Positions 18,362-27,137 of a stretch of 64,000 nucleotides of DNA are shown here, piece by piece. Position 1 is the first letter of the stretch, and the number at the start of each line of letters is the position of its first letter. The position numbers and the translations under genes are program-made. A model generated the notes under the pieces. The model did no database searches. It had not been told where the DNA came from and saw nothing but the letters and a program-made list of their open reading frames with translations. The DNA is from an uncultured Polaribacter sp. GTDB taxonomy: Bacteria; Bacteroidota; Bacteroidia; Flavobacteriales; Flavobacteriaceae. The stretch spans positions 310,001 through 374,000 of the forward strand of contig CALSRX010000005.1 in the NCBI GenBank assembly GCA_943788865.1. The letters are read 5' to 3'.

Positions 18362-19447
18362 TCATCCTTTATAAAAAGGCAATCGAACTACTTTAGCAGG
18401 AATTGCTTTTTTACGAACTTGAATAAATATTTCGGTCTCTAATTTTGAGTTCTCTTTGGTAACATACCCCATTCCGATTCCTTTTCCTAAAGACGGACTC
18501 ATAGTTCCTGAGGTTACAATTCCAATTACAGTTCCTTCTGCGTCAACTATTTCATAGTCGTGCCTTGGAATTCCACGCTCTGTCAATTCAAAAGCAACCA
18601 ATTTACGCATTACGCCATTTTCTTTTTGAGCTTTTAAGTTTTCTGAGTTTACAAAATCTTTAGTGAATTTAGTAATCCAGCCTAAACCAGCTTCAATTGG
18701 AGAAGTTGTATCGTTGATGTCATTACCGTATAAGCAATAGCCCATTTCTAAACGCAAGGTGTCTCTTGCAGCCAATCCAATTGGTTTGATACCAAAATCT
18801 GCGCCAGCTTCAAAAACCTTGTTCCAAACACTTTCCACTTCTTCATTTTTCACATAGATTTCAAATCCACCTGAACCTGTATATCCTGTTGCAGAGATAA
18901 TTGCATGTTCTACACCAGCAAAATCACCAACTTTAAACTTATAAAAAGGGATTTCTGATAAATTAACCGAAGTTAAAGATTGCATTGCTTCAATAGCTTT
19001 TGGTCCTTGAATTGCCAATAATGAATAATCATCAGAAATGTTTTTTAAATCCGCTCCAAAGTCTGCATTGTATTTAGAAATCCAGTCCCAATCTTTATCA
19101 ATATTAGAAGCGTTAACCACTAATAAATATTGATTTTCTTTTATTCTATAGCAAATTAAATCATCTACAATACCGCCATCTTCATTCGGAAAACAACTGT
19201 ATTGTGCATCACCAATGGCCAATTTAGAAGCATCATTAGAGGTAACTTTTTGGATGAGTGCCAATGCATTATCTCCTTCTACTAAAAATTCTCCCATATG
19301 ACTCACATCAAAAACACCAACACTATTTCTAACAGTTTCGTGCTCAATATTAATTCCTTCATAAGATACAGGCATATTATAGCCAGCAAAAGGGACAATT
19401 TTTGCGCCCAAAGCTTCATGTACGTGAGTTAAAGCAGTATTTTTCAT
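18362..19447 (-). CDS. gcvT: Glycine cleavage system T protein (aminomethyltransferase)
   Basis: The 361 residues are full length. Features are [33 protein letters not shown], the folate-site stretch [41 protein letters not shown] and [19 protein letters not shown]. GcvT releases ammonia and transfers the methylene group from the aminomethyl-lipoyl H protein to tetrahydrofolate. gcvH and gcvP are not in this window. No glycine riboswitch was recognised in the 147 bases upstream. Confidence 0.97.
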   Translation of the reverse strand: MKNTALTHVHEALGAKIVPFAGYNMPVSYEGINIEHETVRNSVGVFDVSHMGEFLVEGDNALALIQKVTSNDASKLAIGDAQYSCFPNEDGGIVDDLICYRIKENQYLLVVNASNIDKDWDWISKYNADFGADLKNISDDYSLLAIQGPKAIEAMQSLTSVNLSEIPFYKFKVGDFAGVEHAIISATGYTGSGGFEIYVKNEEVESVWNKVFEAGADFGIKPIGLAARDTLRLEMGYCLYGNDINDTTSPIEAGLGWITKFTKDFVNSENLKAQKENGVMRKLVAFELTERGIPRHDYEIVDAEGTVIGIVTSGTMSPSLGKGIGMGYVTKENSKLETEIFIQVRKKAIPAKVVRLPFYKG

Positions 19448-19594
19448 GCTATTTTATATGGATTTAATTAATTGTTTAAATTTTTTGCTAATGTATTAAA
19501 AATGTAGGGTTATCTTTTACTTTTAAAGACTTAGTTTTTTGTTTTTTATTTTACTATTGATTAGAAAAAGTAAAAATATTAAGTATAAAAGAGT

Positions 19595-20080
19595 TTAACT
19601 CCAATACATATTAGATATTTTATTGTCACTATATTCTTCTACTAACTTTTCAATTTCATCTTTATTCTTGTATTTTGCTTCAATATGAACAGTAAACCAT
19701 TCAGGTCCGGTTTCTCCATTAGAATACCAAAAACCGGAGTCTTCAAATGTATCTATTACAAGAGGATTTGAATTTAATTTCTTTGCCAAAAATGAACACA
19801 TACCTTCTGAAGCTGTAACAATAAGTGTGCTATGGGACTTTTCAGTTTTGTTTTTACTTTCTTTATTAGAATCAGTTTCTTGGTCATTATCTAGGATGTC
19901 TTTTTCTCTAGAAATGCGTATTGCCTTAAAAATAAAAAGAGCTAAAATGATGAAAAAAGGAATTCTAATTTCAGAAAAAGGCGTGTCAGTCCACCCAAAA
20001 ACGATTAAAACGGAAGTAATTACAACATAAAACCCCATTAAATAAACCAAGGCCCATAAAATTGCTTTGATGATTTTCAT
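19595..20080 (-). CDS. Hypothetical membrane-anchored protein
   Basis: I do not recognise this 161-residue protein. It has two N-terminal membrane segments (IKAILWALVYLMGFYVVI; PFFIILALFIFKAI), then a highly charged linker about residues 60-85, then a soluble C-terminal part. That part has a pattern (SGFWYSNGETGPEWFTVHIE, then KYKNKDEIEKLVEEYSDNKI) suggestive of a small ferredoxin-like or signal-transducing P-II-like fold, such as divalent-ion-tolerance or DUF2007-type modules. That last point is only an impression. Confidence 0.7.
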   Translation of the reverse strand: MKIIKAILWALVYLMGFYVVITSVLIVFGWTDTPFSEIRIPFFIILALFIFKAIRISREKDILDNDQETDSNKESKNKTEKSHSTLIVTASEGMCSFLAKKLNSNPLVIDTFEDSGFWYSNGETGPEWFTVHIEAKYKNKDEIEKLVEEYSDNKISNMYWS

Positions 20081-20261
20081 ATTTTATTTTTTAAAGAATA
20101 TACATATTTAATTTTGTGTTTTAACTATATGATTAAAGGTACCTTTTTTATAAAAAAAGAAAAAATTAAATTGAGTTTTTATAGTTGTGAGTAAATTTAT
20201 TAGCAAATTTTTGTTTAAACAATAATAGTGTTTTTTAGATTTTAATTCGTAGAATAAATAG

Positions 20262-20269
20262 TACATTTG
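20262..20269 (+). promoter_or_regulatory. -7 box for aminopeptidase P
   Basis: TACATTTG matches TAnnTTTG and lies 30 bases before ATG 20300. Confidence 0.55.
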
Positions 20270-20299
20270 AGACATCAACTATTATAAAACTATTTAAAA

Positions 20300-21766
20300 A
20301 TGTACACTAAAAAAATCTTAATTGCACTTTTACTATTTACAACATGGGCAAGTTTCTCTCAGAGAAAAGATACACCAAAAGATTTTCTTCCTAGCAAATT
20401 TCATAAAGAAAGAAGAGAGCTTTTACGTGCTAAAATGCCAAAAAACTCTGTCGCAGTTTTCTTTGCAAATCCAACTAGAAACAGAGCAAACGATGTAGAT
20501 TATTTGTATCATCAAGACCCTAATTTTTATTATTTAACGGGTTCTAGAGAGCCAAATTCAGTCTTGTTAATCTTTTCAGAAGATCAGCAATCTGCAAAAG
20601 GATCGTATAACGAATTGTTTTATGTAGAAAAAAAATCAGCAAGAGCAGAAGTAGTTAGCGGACCTGGTTTAGGAATTGAAGGAGCACAAAAATTATTAAA
20701 TTTTAAAGATGTTTTTTATGGAAAAGATTTTGCAAACATTGCTGTTGATTTTTCAAAATTTGACAAAGTAATTTTTGAAGATTTTAAAAATGATGTTAGA
20801 GATGATAAAAGAACTGATGCAGACTTGTATGATTTAATTCAAACTTTTAAAACAAAAATATCGTATCAAACATCTTCATATAAAATTCCGGCTTCAGATA
20901 AAAACATCAAATTAGTTTCTAATATTGATGTAAAAGCTCTTAAAGGATTGATGGCAACAATGCGAGAAGTAAAAACCAAAGAAGAATTGGTATTGCTTAA
21001 AAAAGCAGTTCGTATTTCTGCTATGGGACAAGTAGAAATAATGAAAGCGATGCATCCTAAAATGTCTGAAACAGAAGTACAAGGAATTCATGAATTTGTG
21101 TACAAAAAATATGGTGCAGAATATGAAGGGTATCCATCTATTGTTGGTGCAGGAAACAATGGTTGTATTTTGCATTATCAAGATAATAATAAAATGAGCT
21201 TAAAAAACGATTTGGTTTTAATGGATTTAGGCGCAGAGTATCGTGGTTATACTGCAGATGTTACTCGTACCATTCCTGCAAACGGAAAGTTTTCGAAAGA
21301 ACAAAAAGCTATTTATGATTTAGTGTATGAAGCTCAAGAAGCTGGAATTGCACAATATGTAATAGGAGGTAAGACAAGTACACCAGGACAAACAGCTCGT
21401 AAAATTATCAACGAAGGATTGTATAAATTAGGTATCATAAAATCTGCGGATGAAAAGCATTCATATTTCCCTCACGGAACTTCACATCATATTGGTTTAG
21501 ACGTACATGATCCGGGGAATTATACCACTTTTGCAGAAAACATGGTATTAACAATGGAACCTGGAATTTATATTCCTGATGGAAGTGATTGCGATAAAAA
21601 ATGGTGGGGTATTGGCGTTCGAATAGAAGATGATATTCTAGTGACTAAAAATGGACCGATCAACTTATCTGCAGATGCTCCTCGTAAATCTGATGAGATT
21701 GAAAAATTAATGAAACAGAAAAGTATTTTTGAAACCTATACCTTACCAGATTTAGATAAGAAATAA
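20300..21766 (+). CDS. Secreted Xaa-Pro aminopeptidase (M24B)
   Basis: The 488 residues start with a signal peptide (KKILIALLLFTTWASFSQ). The N-terminal creatinase-like domain is NDVDYLYHQDPNFYYLTGS. The C-terminal pita-bread domain carries the dinuclear metal ligands in VLMDLGAEYRGYTADVTRTI (two Asp), PHGTSHHIGLDVHD (His), LTMEPGIYIP (Glu) and GVRIEDDILVT (Glu). It removes N-terminal residues preceding proline, probably in the periplasm given the leader. It is followed after one base by the VF530 gene. Confidence 0.93.
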   Translation: MYTKKILIALLLFTTWASFSQRKDTPKDFLPSKFHKERRELLRAKMPKNSVAVFFANPTRNRANDVDYLYHQDPNFYYLTGSREPNSVLLIFSEDQQSAKGSYNELFYVEKKSARAEVVSGPGLGIEGAQKLLNFKDVFYGKDFANIAVDFSKFDKVIFEDFKNDVRDDKRTDADLYDLIQTFKTKISYQTSSYKIPASDKNIKLVSNIDVKALKGLMATMREVKTKEELVLLKKAVRISAMGQVEIMKAMHPKMSETEVQGIHEFVYKKYGAEYEGYPSIVGAGNNGCILHYQDNNKMSLKNDLVLMDLGAEYRGYTADVTRTIPANGKFSKEQKAIYDLVYEAQEAGIAQYVIGGKTSTPGQTARKIINEGLYKLGIIKSADEKHSYFPHGTSHHIGLDVHDPGNYTTFAENMVLTMEPGIYIPDGSDCDKKWWGIGVRIEDDILVTKNGPINLSADAPRKSDEIEKLMKQKSIFETYTLPDLDKK

Positions 21767-21767
21767 G

Positions 21768-21989
21768 ATGGGAGAATTTCAGCCAAACAATCCTTTGCAT
21801 GGTGTTAAGTTGTTAGATATTTTAGAGTATTTGCATACAACATATGGTTGGAAAGAACTAGGAGAACTGATAGATATCAATTGTTTTCAAAGCAACCCTT
21901 CTATAAAATCGAGTTTAAAATTTTTAAGAAGAACACCTTGGGCAAGAGATAAAGTTGAAAAATTATATTTAGATACGATTAAAAGTTAA
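21768..21989 (+). CDS. VF530-family DNA-binding protein (DUF2132)
   Basis: The 73 residues match the short DUF2132/VF530 family: NNPLHGVKLLDILEYLHTTY, GWKELGELI, FLRRTPWARDKVEKLY. The fold is a compact helical DNA-binding module known from a Vibrio structural-genomics protein; its physiological role is unknown. It starts one base after the peptidase stop and its stop overlaps topB on the other strand by 4 bases. Confidence 0.9.
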   Translation: MGEFQPNNPLHGVKLLDILEYLHTTYGWKELGELIDINCFQSNPSIKSSLKFLRRTPWARDKVEKLYLDTIKS

Positions 21990-24370
21990 GCTGTATTGCC
22001 TTTTAAAATATTCAAAACAAAATCTTTCGTCAATGGTTTTCCATTGGCGATTTTTTTGATGTTCTCAAACGTAAATACAAAGTCACAGCCTGATTTGTAT
22101 GCAGAACAACCATAAGCTGTTTTTCCTTTTAGTATGGTTCCTTTGTTGCATTTTGGACAAGTGATTGTATTTATGTCATTACGAGGAGTAAACGAAGAAG
22201 TAATCTTATTCTGATTAACAGATTGCTTCGTTTTACTAGGAATGACAGAAGGTTTGGGTTCAAGTTTCAAATTAAAATTTTCATCAAAACGAATCAAACC
22301 GTCTACGTTTCCAGTTTCCGTTTGAAACCCTTTTAAATTGGTCGTTGATTTTTTGTCTAGTAAACGAATCAATTGATTTTCTGAAATCTTTTTTCCTAAA
22401 AATTCAAACGGCATGATAAAATCACACGTTTTATTGTACTCAGAGCAACCAAAAGCTTTTGAGCCTTTTAAAAGAGATCCTTTATTACATTTCGGACAAA
22501 CTTTACCTGTAACTTCTTTTTTAGGTTTCTTTTTGGTTGACTTCTCGACTGCGTTCGAAGAGACAGAAGGAGTTTCGTGAGAAATTCTAATTTTTGAAGT
22601 ATTAGAACGTACCTCATATACCAATTCATCAACCATTTTCTTCATATTGCTAATAAATGTACCAGCATTAAATTCTCCTCGTTCAATTTCTTTCAATCGT
22701 TTTTCCCAACGCCCTGTTAATTCAGCAGATTTTAAGAGTTCGTTATCAATCAAGTCGATCAACTGAATTCCTGTTTGTGTTGGCAATACCAATTTCTTTT
22801 TACGCTCAATGTATTTTCTTCGAAACAACGTTTCAATAATACTTGCTCGAGTTGATGGTCTACCAATTCCGTTTTCTTTCATCAACTCACGCATTTCATC
22901 ATCGTCAACTTGTTTTCCTGCTGTTTCCATTGCACGTAGGAGAGAAGCTTCTGTAAAATTCCGAGGTGGTTTGGTTTCCTTTTCTAAGAACGAAGGCTCA
23001 TGAGGTCCTTTTTCTCCTTTTACAAAAGAAGGTAGCACATTACTGTTTTCTATCTCTTTCTTAACTTTTGTCACTTCGAGCGCAGTTGAGAAGTTGAAAA
23101 CAACACGCCATCCTTTTGAAATAATTTCTTTTCCTGTGGTTTTAAAAGGAACTTCAGCTGCTTTTCCAATTACTGCAGTATTTGAGACATCAGAATCTGG
23201 ATAAAAAACAGCTATAAATCTTCTGGTGATAATATCATAGACTTGTTGTTGATTGTATTGTAAGTTTGCTTGTATCCCAGTCGGAATAATTGCATGGTGA
23301 TCGGTTACTTTTTTATCATCAAAAACGCGTTTCGATTTCTTTATTTTGCTTCCAAGAAGTGGTTGGGTAAGACTACTATAATTTGTCAATTTGCTTAAAA
23401 TTCCTGTAACTTTTGGATATACATCATTAGGTAGAAAAGTCGTATCAACTCTAGGGTAGGTTACTACTTTCATTTCGTATAACTTCTGAACCATTTTTAA
23501 GGTTTCATCCGCAGAAAAACCAAATTTGTTATTACAATACACTTGCAAACCCGTTAAATCAAATAGTTTTGGCGCGTATTCTTTTCCTTTTTTCTTGGTC
23601 ACAGAAACAATTTCGAAATCAGCTTCTTTAACTTTATCTGCTAAAATAGCTCCGTCTTCTTGTTTTAAAAACCGACCTTCTTCATAGCTAAATAATGTGT
23701 CTCTATAGGTGGTCTGTAATTCCCAATAAGGTTGTGGTTTGAAATTTTCAATTTCTTTAAAACGATTGACCAACATAGCGAGTGTAGGCGTTTGCACCCT
23801 ACCAACGGATAAAACCTGTTTGTACCCGCCGAACTTAACAGTGTACAATCGAGTAGCATTTAAACCTAAGAGCCAATCTCCAATAGCTCTAGAAAATCCT
23901 GCATAATAGAGATTGTCATATTTTTCTGAGGATTGTAGATTATTGAATCCGTCTTTGATAGCTTCTTCAGTTAAGGAAGAAATCCACAAACGCTGAACTT
24001 TGCCTTTGTAATTACATTGATTGATGACCCAGCGCTGAATCAATTCTCCTTCTTGTCCAGCATCCCCACAATTGATAACCACTTCTGCTTTGTCAAACAA
24101 CGATTTTACAATGTTGAATTGTTTTTGGATTCCGTCATTGCTAGTAACCTTGGTTTCGAACTTTTCTGGGAGCATGGGTAAGTTGTTTAAATCCCAACTT
24201 TTCCAATGAGGTTTGTAGTCTTTAGGTTCTAAAAGTGTGCATAAATGACCAAAGGTGTAGGTTACTGCATAACCATTGCCTTCAAAATAGCCATCACGTT
24301 TTGTGTTGGCTCCGAGGATGTTAGCAATTTCCCTTGCTACACTTGGTTTTTCGGCAATACAGACTTTCAT
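21986..24370 (-). CDS. topB: Type IA DNA topoisomerase (TopB / topoisomerase III-like)
   Basis: The 794-residue protein has a TOPRIM domain at the N-terminus (CIAEKPSVAREIANILGA; INCGDAGQEGELIQRWVINQ). The DNA gate has LSVGRVQTPTLAMLV, and the active-site tyrosine lies in VVTYPRVDTTFL near residue 310. The later segments are MRELMKENGIGRPSTRASII and GRWEKRLKEIERGEF. Two C-terminal zinc ribbons follow (VCPKCNKGSLLKGSKAFGCS and ITCPKCNKGTILKGKTAYGC). It relaxes or decatenates DNA. The gene is invaded by three palindromic elements that stay in frame (separate entries), two of them in the linker between and before the ribbons. Confidence 0.95.
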   Translation of the reverse strand: MKVCIAEKPSVAREIANILGANTKRDGYFEGNGYAVTYTFGHLCTLLEPKDYKPHWKSWDLNNLPMLPEKFETKVTSNDGIQKQFNIVKSLFDKAEVVINCGDAGQEGELIQRWVINQCNYKGKVQRLWISSLTEEAIKDGFNNLQSSEKYDNLYYAGFSRAIGDWLLGLNATRLYTVKFGGYKQVLSVGRVQTPTLAMLVNRFKEIENFKPQPYWELQTTYRDTLFSYEEGRFLKQEDGAILADKVKEADFEIVSVTKKKGKEYAPKLFDLTGLQVYCNNKFGFSADETLKMVQKLYEMKVVTYPRVDTTFLPNDVYPKVTGILSKLTNYSSLTQPLLGSKIKKSKRVFDDKKVTDHHAIIPTGIQANLQYNQQQVYDIITRRFIAVFYPDSDVSNTAVIGKAAEVPFKTTGKEIISKGWRVVFNFSTALEVTKVKKEIENSNVLPSFVKGEKGPHEPSFLEKETKPPRNFTEASLLRAMETAGKQVDDDEMRELMKENGIGRPSTRASIIETLFRRKYIERKKKLVLPTQTGIQLIDLIDNELLKSAELTGRWEKRLKEIERGEFNAGTFISNMKKMVDELVYEVRSNTSKIRISHETPSVSSNAVEKSTKKKPKKEVTGKVCPKCNKGSLLKGSKAFGCSEYNKTCDFIMPFEFLGKKISENQLIRLLDKKSTTNLKGFQTETGNVDGLIRFDENFNLKLEPKPSVIPSKTKQSVNQNKITSSFTPRNDINTITCPKCNKGTILKGKTAYGCSAYKSGCDFVFTFENIKKIANGKPLTKDFVLNILKGNTA
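22175..22246. repeat. 72-bp imperfect palindromic element inside topB
   Basis: The ends are GTCATTACGAGGAGTAAACG and CGTTTTACTAGGAATGAC; the arms are imperfect inverted repeats of about 25-30 bp. It resembles GTCATTGCGAGG-type intergenic repeats. Read on minus it adds about 24 in-frame residues (VIPSKTKQSVNQNKITSS, then FTPRND) between the last two zinc-ribbon segments. Confidence 0.75.
22540..22565. repeat. Short palindromic element inside topB, copy 1
   Basis: The 26-bp element contains CTTCTCGACTGCGTTCGAAG. The same element in the opposite orientation lies at 23070-23093. It encodes VSSNAVEKS in the topB frame. Confidence 0.7.
23070..23093. repeat. Short palindromic element inside topB, copy 2 (inverted)
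   Basis: The reverse complement, CTTCTCAACTGCGCTCGAAG, differs from copy 1 at only a few bases. In this orientation the topB frame reads NFSTALEVT. Confidence 0.7.
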
Positions 24371-24510
24371 TTAGGTGTTTTAATTCAAGTTCGAAAGTAA
24401 GGAAATAATTAGGATATTGAAAGTGAATATATATTAGAAATAAAATAAACACATCTTAGTTATTTATTCTCCATATCATGTATTTAAACACGATCTTGAC
24501 AAACTTAATA

Positions 24511-25734
24511 TTAAAGATTTAAAATCCAGTTACATATTTTATCAATTCCTTGGGTTACATTTGGGCAATCAACTTCTATATCAAATAACGCATCAGTAGG
24601 TTGTTGAAAATCAACGTATGCCAATCTTGCAGCTAAATAATCCTGCTCAAAACCAAATGCTGAAGCAGGTAAAAGAACAACACCAGTATCTTTTAATAAC
24701 TGACTGCATAATTTATTTGATGTATTAATTCCATTGTTATTCAACTTTTCTTGATGAAAAGAGAAATCAGGAAAAAGATAAAACCCTCCTTGTGGTGCAT
24801 GGACGCGTATTTTACTTCTATTTAATTTTTCTGCACAATAATCACCTATTTCCTTTAATATAGTTGTTTGCAATCTTAAATATTCTAAGGTTTTATCATA
24901 TTCTTTATATGCTACTTTAGCAGCCATTTGAACAGGTGTTGGTGCACAAGAATAGGTTTCAGATCCAATTCCGATTAATGCTTGTTTGAATTCTGGTTCA
25001 ATATTCTCATATAAAAATGCCGCACCAAATCGCCAACCACCAGCTCCACACCATTTAGAGAGACCAGTAGTTGTTATTGTTTTTTCAGGATAATAATTTG
25101 CAAAAGATTTGTGATTAAGATTATGGTCAAGAAGACCATAAATTTCATCTGATATAACTAAGATATTTAACTCTTTAGCAACTTTAGCAAGTTCTTTGAG
25201 TTCCTCTTCAGAATAAGTTAAACCATCTGGATTTCCAGGATAGTTGATGATCATAATAGAAACATTGCTTTTTTTATATTTAGCTGTATCTCTAATCGTT
25301 TTTGGGCTAATTCTCCACCTTTCTTCAAAAGAGGTTTTCAATTTAATAATATTATGACCAGCTAATTTTGCTTGAGGTGCATAAGAAACCCACGCTGGTG
25401 TAGCAATAAAAACATCTGCTTTTTTAAATGACATTAGGATATTAAAAAGCAATATTTTTGAACCAGGAGCTAATAAAATATTTTCTGGTAGAACTTTTAA
25501 CCCGTTATGAGCTTCATGAAATTTAGAAATATTATCTCTAAGGTTTAAATCTCCTTGGACTGAAGTATATTCTTTATGATTTACAGAACTTTTCAAAGCT
25601 TCTAAAACTAGTTTAGGAGGCATAAAAGGCGATTGTCCAAACCCAAATTTAATAATTTTCTTTTTTTGTAACTCTAAATCTTTCGATTGAGTATTTATTA
25701 AAAGTGTTTGTGATTCTTCTATTTGTCTATACAT
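24511..25734 (-). CDS. PLP-dependent class I/II aminotransferase
   Basis: The 407 residues are of fold-type I. Landmarks are GQSPFMPPKLVLEAL, APGSKILLFNILM (phosphate-binding region), INYPGNPDGLTYSEEELKEL with the conserved Asn, VISDEIYGLLDH (cofactor-ring Asp), GLSKWCGAGGWRFG with the Schiff-base lysine, and AARLAYVDF with the substrate-carboxylate arginine. It is like aspartate/aromatic aminotransferases of the AspC-like 1-beta group, but the substrate is not evident. It is a single gene with 140-220 bases of non-coding sequence on each side. Confidence 0.88.
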   Translation of the reverse strand: MYRQIEESQTLLINTQSKDLELQKKKIIKFGFGQSPFMPPKLVLEALKSSVNHKEYTSVQGDLNLRDNISKFHEAHNGLKVLPENILLAPGSKILLFNILMSFKKADVFIATPAWVSYAPQAKLAGHNIIKLKTSFEERWRISPKTIRDTAKYKKSNVSIMIINYPGNPDGLTYSEEELKELAKVAKELNILVISDEIYGLLDHNLNHKSFANYYPEKTITTTGLSKWCGAGGWRFGAAFLYENIEPEFKQALIGIGSETYSCAPTPVQMAAKVAYKEYDKTLEYLRLQTTILKEIGDYCAEKLNRSKIRVHAPQGGFYLFPDFSFHQEKLNNNGINTSNKLCSQLLKDTGVVLLPASAFGFEQDYLAARLAYVDFQQPTDALFDIEVDCPNVTQGIDKICNWILNL

Positions 25735-25852
25735 AATGCAATAAGGTTATTTTACCCGTAATTATCTAAAAGCCTAATAGTTTAATTAGATGGAGCCAAG
25801 TTATCGAAATAAGAATTTAGAAACAAACAAAATTTAAGCGACTAATTTTTAT

Positions 25853-25880
25853 AAAAAAAGCCTTCCAAAAAGAAAAGCTT
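25853..25880 (-). terminator. Terminator downstream of class III aminotransferase
   Basis: The minus strand has stem AAGCTTTTC / GGAAGGCTT (two G-U pairs), loop TTTTT and then TTTTTTTAT. The rest of 25735-25958 shows no gene. Confidence 0.6.
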
Positions 25881-25958
25881 CTTATAAATAGTTTAAAATC
25901 AATTGTATTATTCTGTTACCTTACCTACAAACAATCAAAAAACAATTTTAACGCCAAA

Positions 25959-27137
25959 CTAGATGACTTCTTCAAGAGCTTCTAGAAGAATGGCACAGCC
26001 TTTTTTGATTTCGTCGTCAGAAATCGTTAGCGGTGGTGTTATTCTAATGGCTTTTCCTTCAAACAATAACCAAAATAGGAGTAAACCCTTGTTTAAACAT
26101 TTTAAAATGATTTGAGAGGCAATTTCTGGGGTTGCTACTATTGCAGCTAACATCAATCCTCTTCCTCTAATTTCTTTAATAGCAGGGTGTTTTAATGAAG
26201 TCCGAATCAATTGCTCTTTTCGTAGGGTTTCTTTCATCAAATTAGTAGCATTCAATTCATTTACAGTTGCCAATCCTGCAGCAGCAATTACTGGATGTCC
26301 GCCAAAGGTTGTAATATGTCCTAACTTCGGATGTTCTTTTAAACATTGCATCATTTCTTGTGAAGCTATAAACGCACCAATTGGCATACCACCACCCAGG
26401 CCTTTTCCTGTAATTAGTAAATCGGGTATGACATTGTAGTTTTCGAATCCCCAAAAAGTTCCTGTACGTCCAATTCCAGATTGAATTTCATCCAAAATCA
26501 ATAAGGCACCCACTTCATTACAACGTTGTTGCACCTTCTGTAAATACGCATTTATTGGTTCTATAAATCCTGCGCCTCCTTGAATGGTTTCTAGAATAAC
26601 GCCAGCAGTTTTTGTGGTAATTTTATCGATATTGATTGGGTTATTGAATTCAATAAATTTAACACCAGGAATTAACGGTCTAAAGGCTTGGTTTTGTTCT
26701 TCTGCACCACACACACTCATAGCGCCTTGTGTATTGCCATGGTACCCATTTTTAGCTGCAATAATTTCTGACCTTCCTGTAAAACGTTTGGCTAATTTTA
26801 AAGCACCTTCTGTGGCTTCTGTACCAGAATTGGTTAGATATACGGCACACTTTTTATTCGGAATTGTAGCCGCTAGTGCTTTACACAATTCTAGTTGTGG
26901 TTTCTGAATAAACTCTCCATACACCATTACATGAGTGTAGGCATCAACTTGTTTTTTAATGGCTTTAGAAATTACTGGATGATTATGACCCAAGGTATTT
27001 GCAGAAACCCCCGCAATAAAATCTAGATAGGGTTTATTGTGGATGTCGTAGACATAACTTCCGCTTGCATGAGAAATTTCTAAAGCAAGTGGGTGAGGAG
27101 AGGTTTGTGCTTGGTATTTGAAAAAATCAGAGGTCAT
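25959..27137 (-). CDS. PLP-dependent class III aminotransferase (acetylornithine/4-aminobutyrate-type)
   Basis: The 392 residues have class III motifs: FIAGVSANTLGHNHPVI, LTNSGTEATEGALKLAKRF, LILDEIQSGIGRTGTFWGFE, the PLP-lysine segment LITGKGLGGGMPIGAF, and ATFGG-like HITTFGGHPVIAAAGL. It could act on ornithine, acetylornithine, GABA or related amines; the gene is usually annotated broadly as an aspartate aminotransferase-family protein in flavobacteria. Its ATG follows the OstA stop with no gap, so the two are translated from one message. Confidence 0.9.
   Translation of the reverse strand: MTSDFFKYQAQTSPHPLALEISHASGSYVYDIHNKPYLDFIAGVSANTLGHNHPVISKAIKKQVDAYTHVMVYGEFIQKPQLELCKALAATIPNKKCAVYLTNSGTEATEGALKLAKRFTGRSEIIAAKNGYHGNTQGAMSVCGAEEQNQAFRPLIPGVKFIEFNNPINIDKITTKTAGVILETIQGGAGFIEPINAYLQKVQQRCNEVGALLILDEIQSGIGRTGTFWGFENYNVIPDLLITGKGLGGGMPIGAFIASQEMMQCLKEHPKLGHITTFGGHPVIAAAGLATVNELNATNLMKETLRKEQLIRTSLKHPAIKEIRGRGLMLAAIVATPEIASQIILKCLNKGLLLFWLLFEGKAIRITPPLTISDDEIKKGCAILLEALEEVI

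Noticed and set aside
19448..19594. Possible glycine riboswitch upstream of gcvT
   Set aside because: The sequence is AT-rich with no tandem aptamer-like stems or conserved cores that I could recognise.
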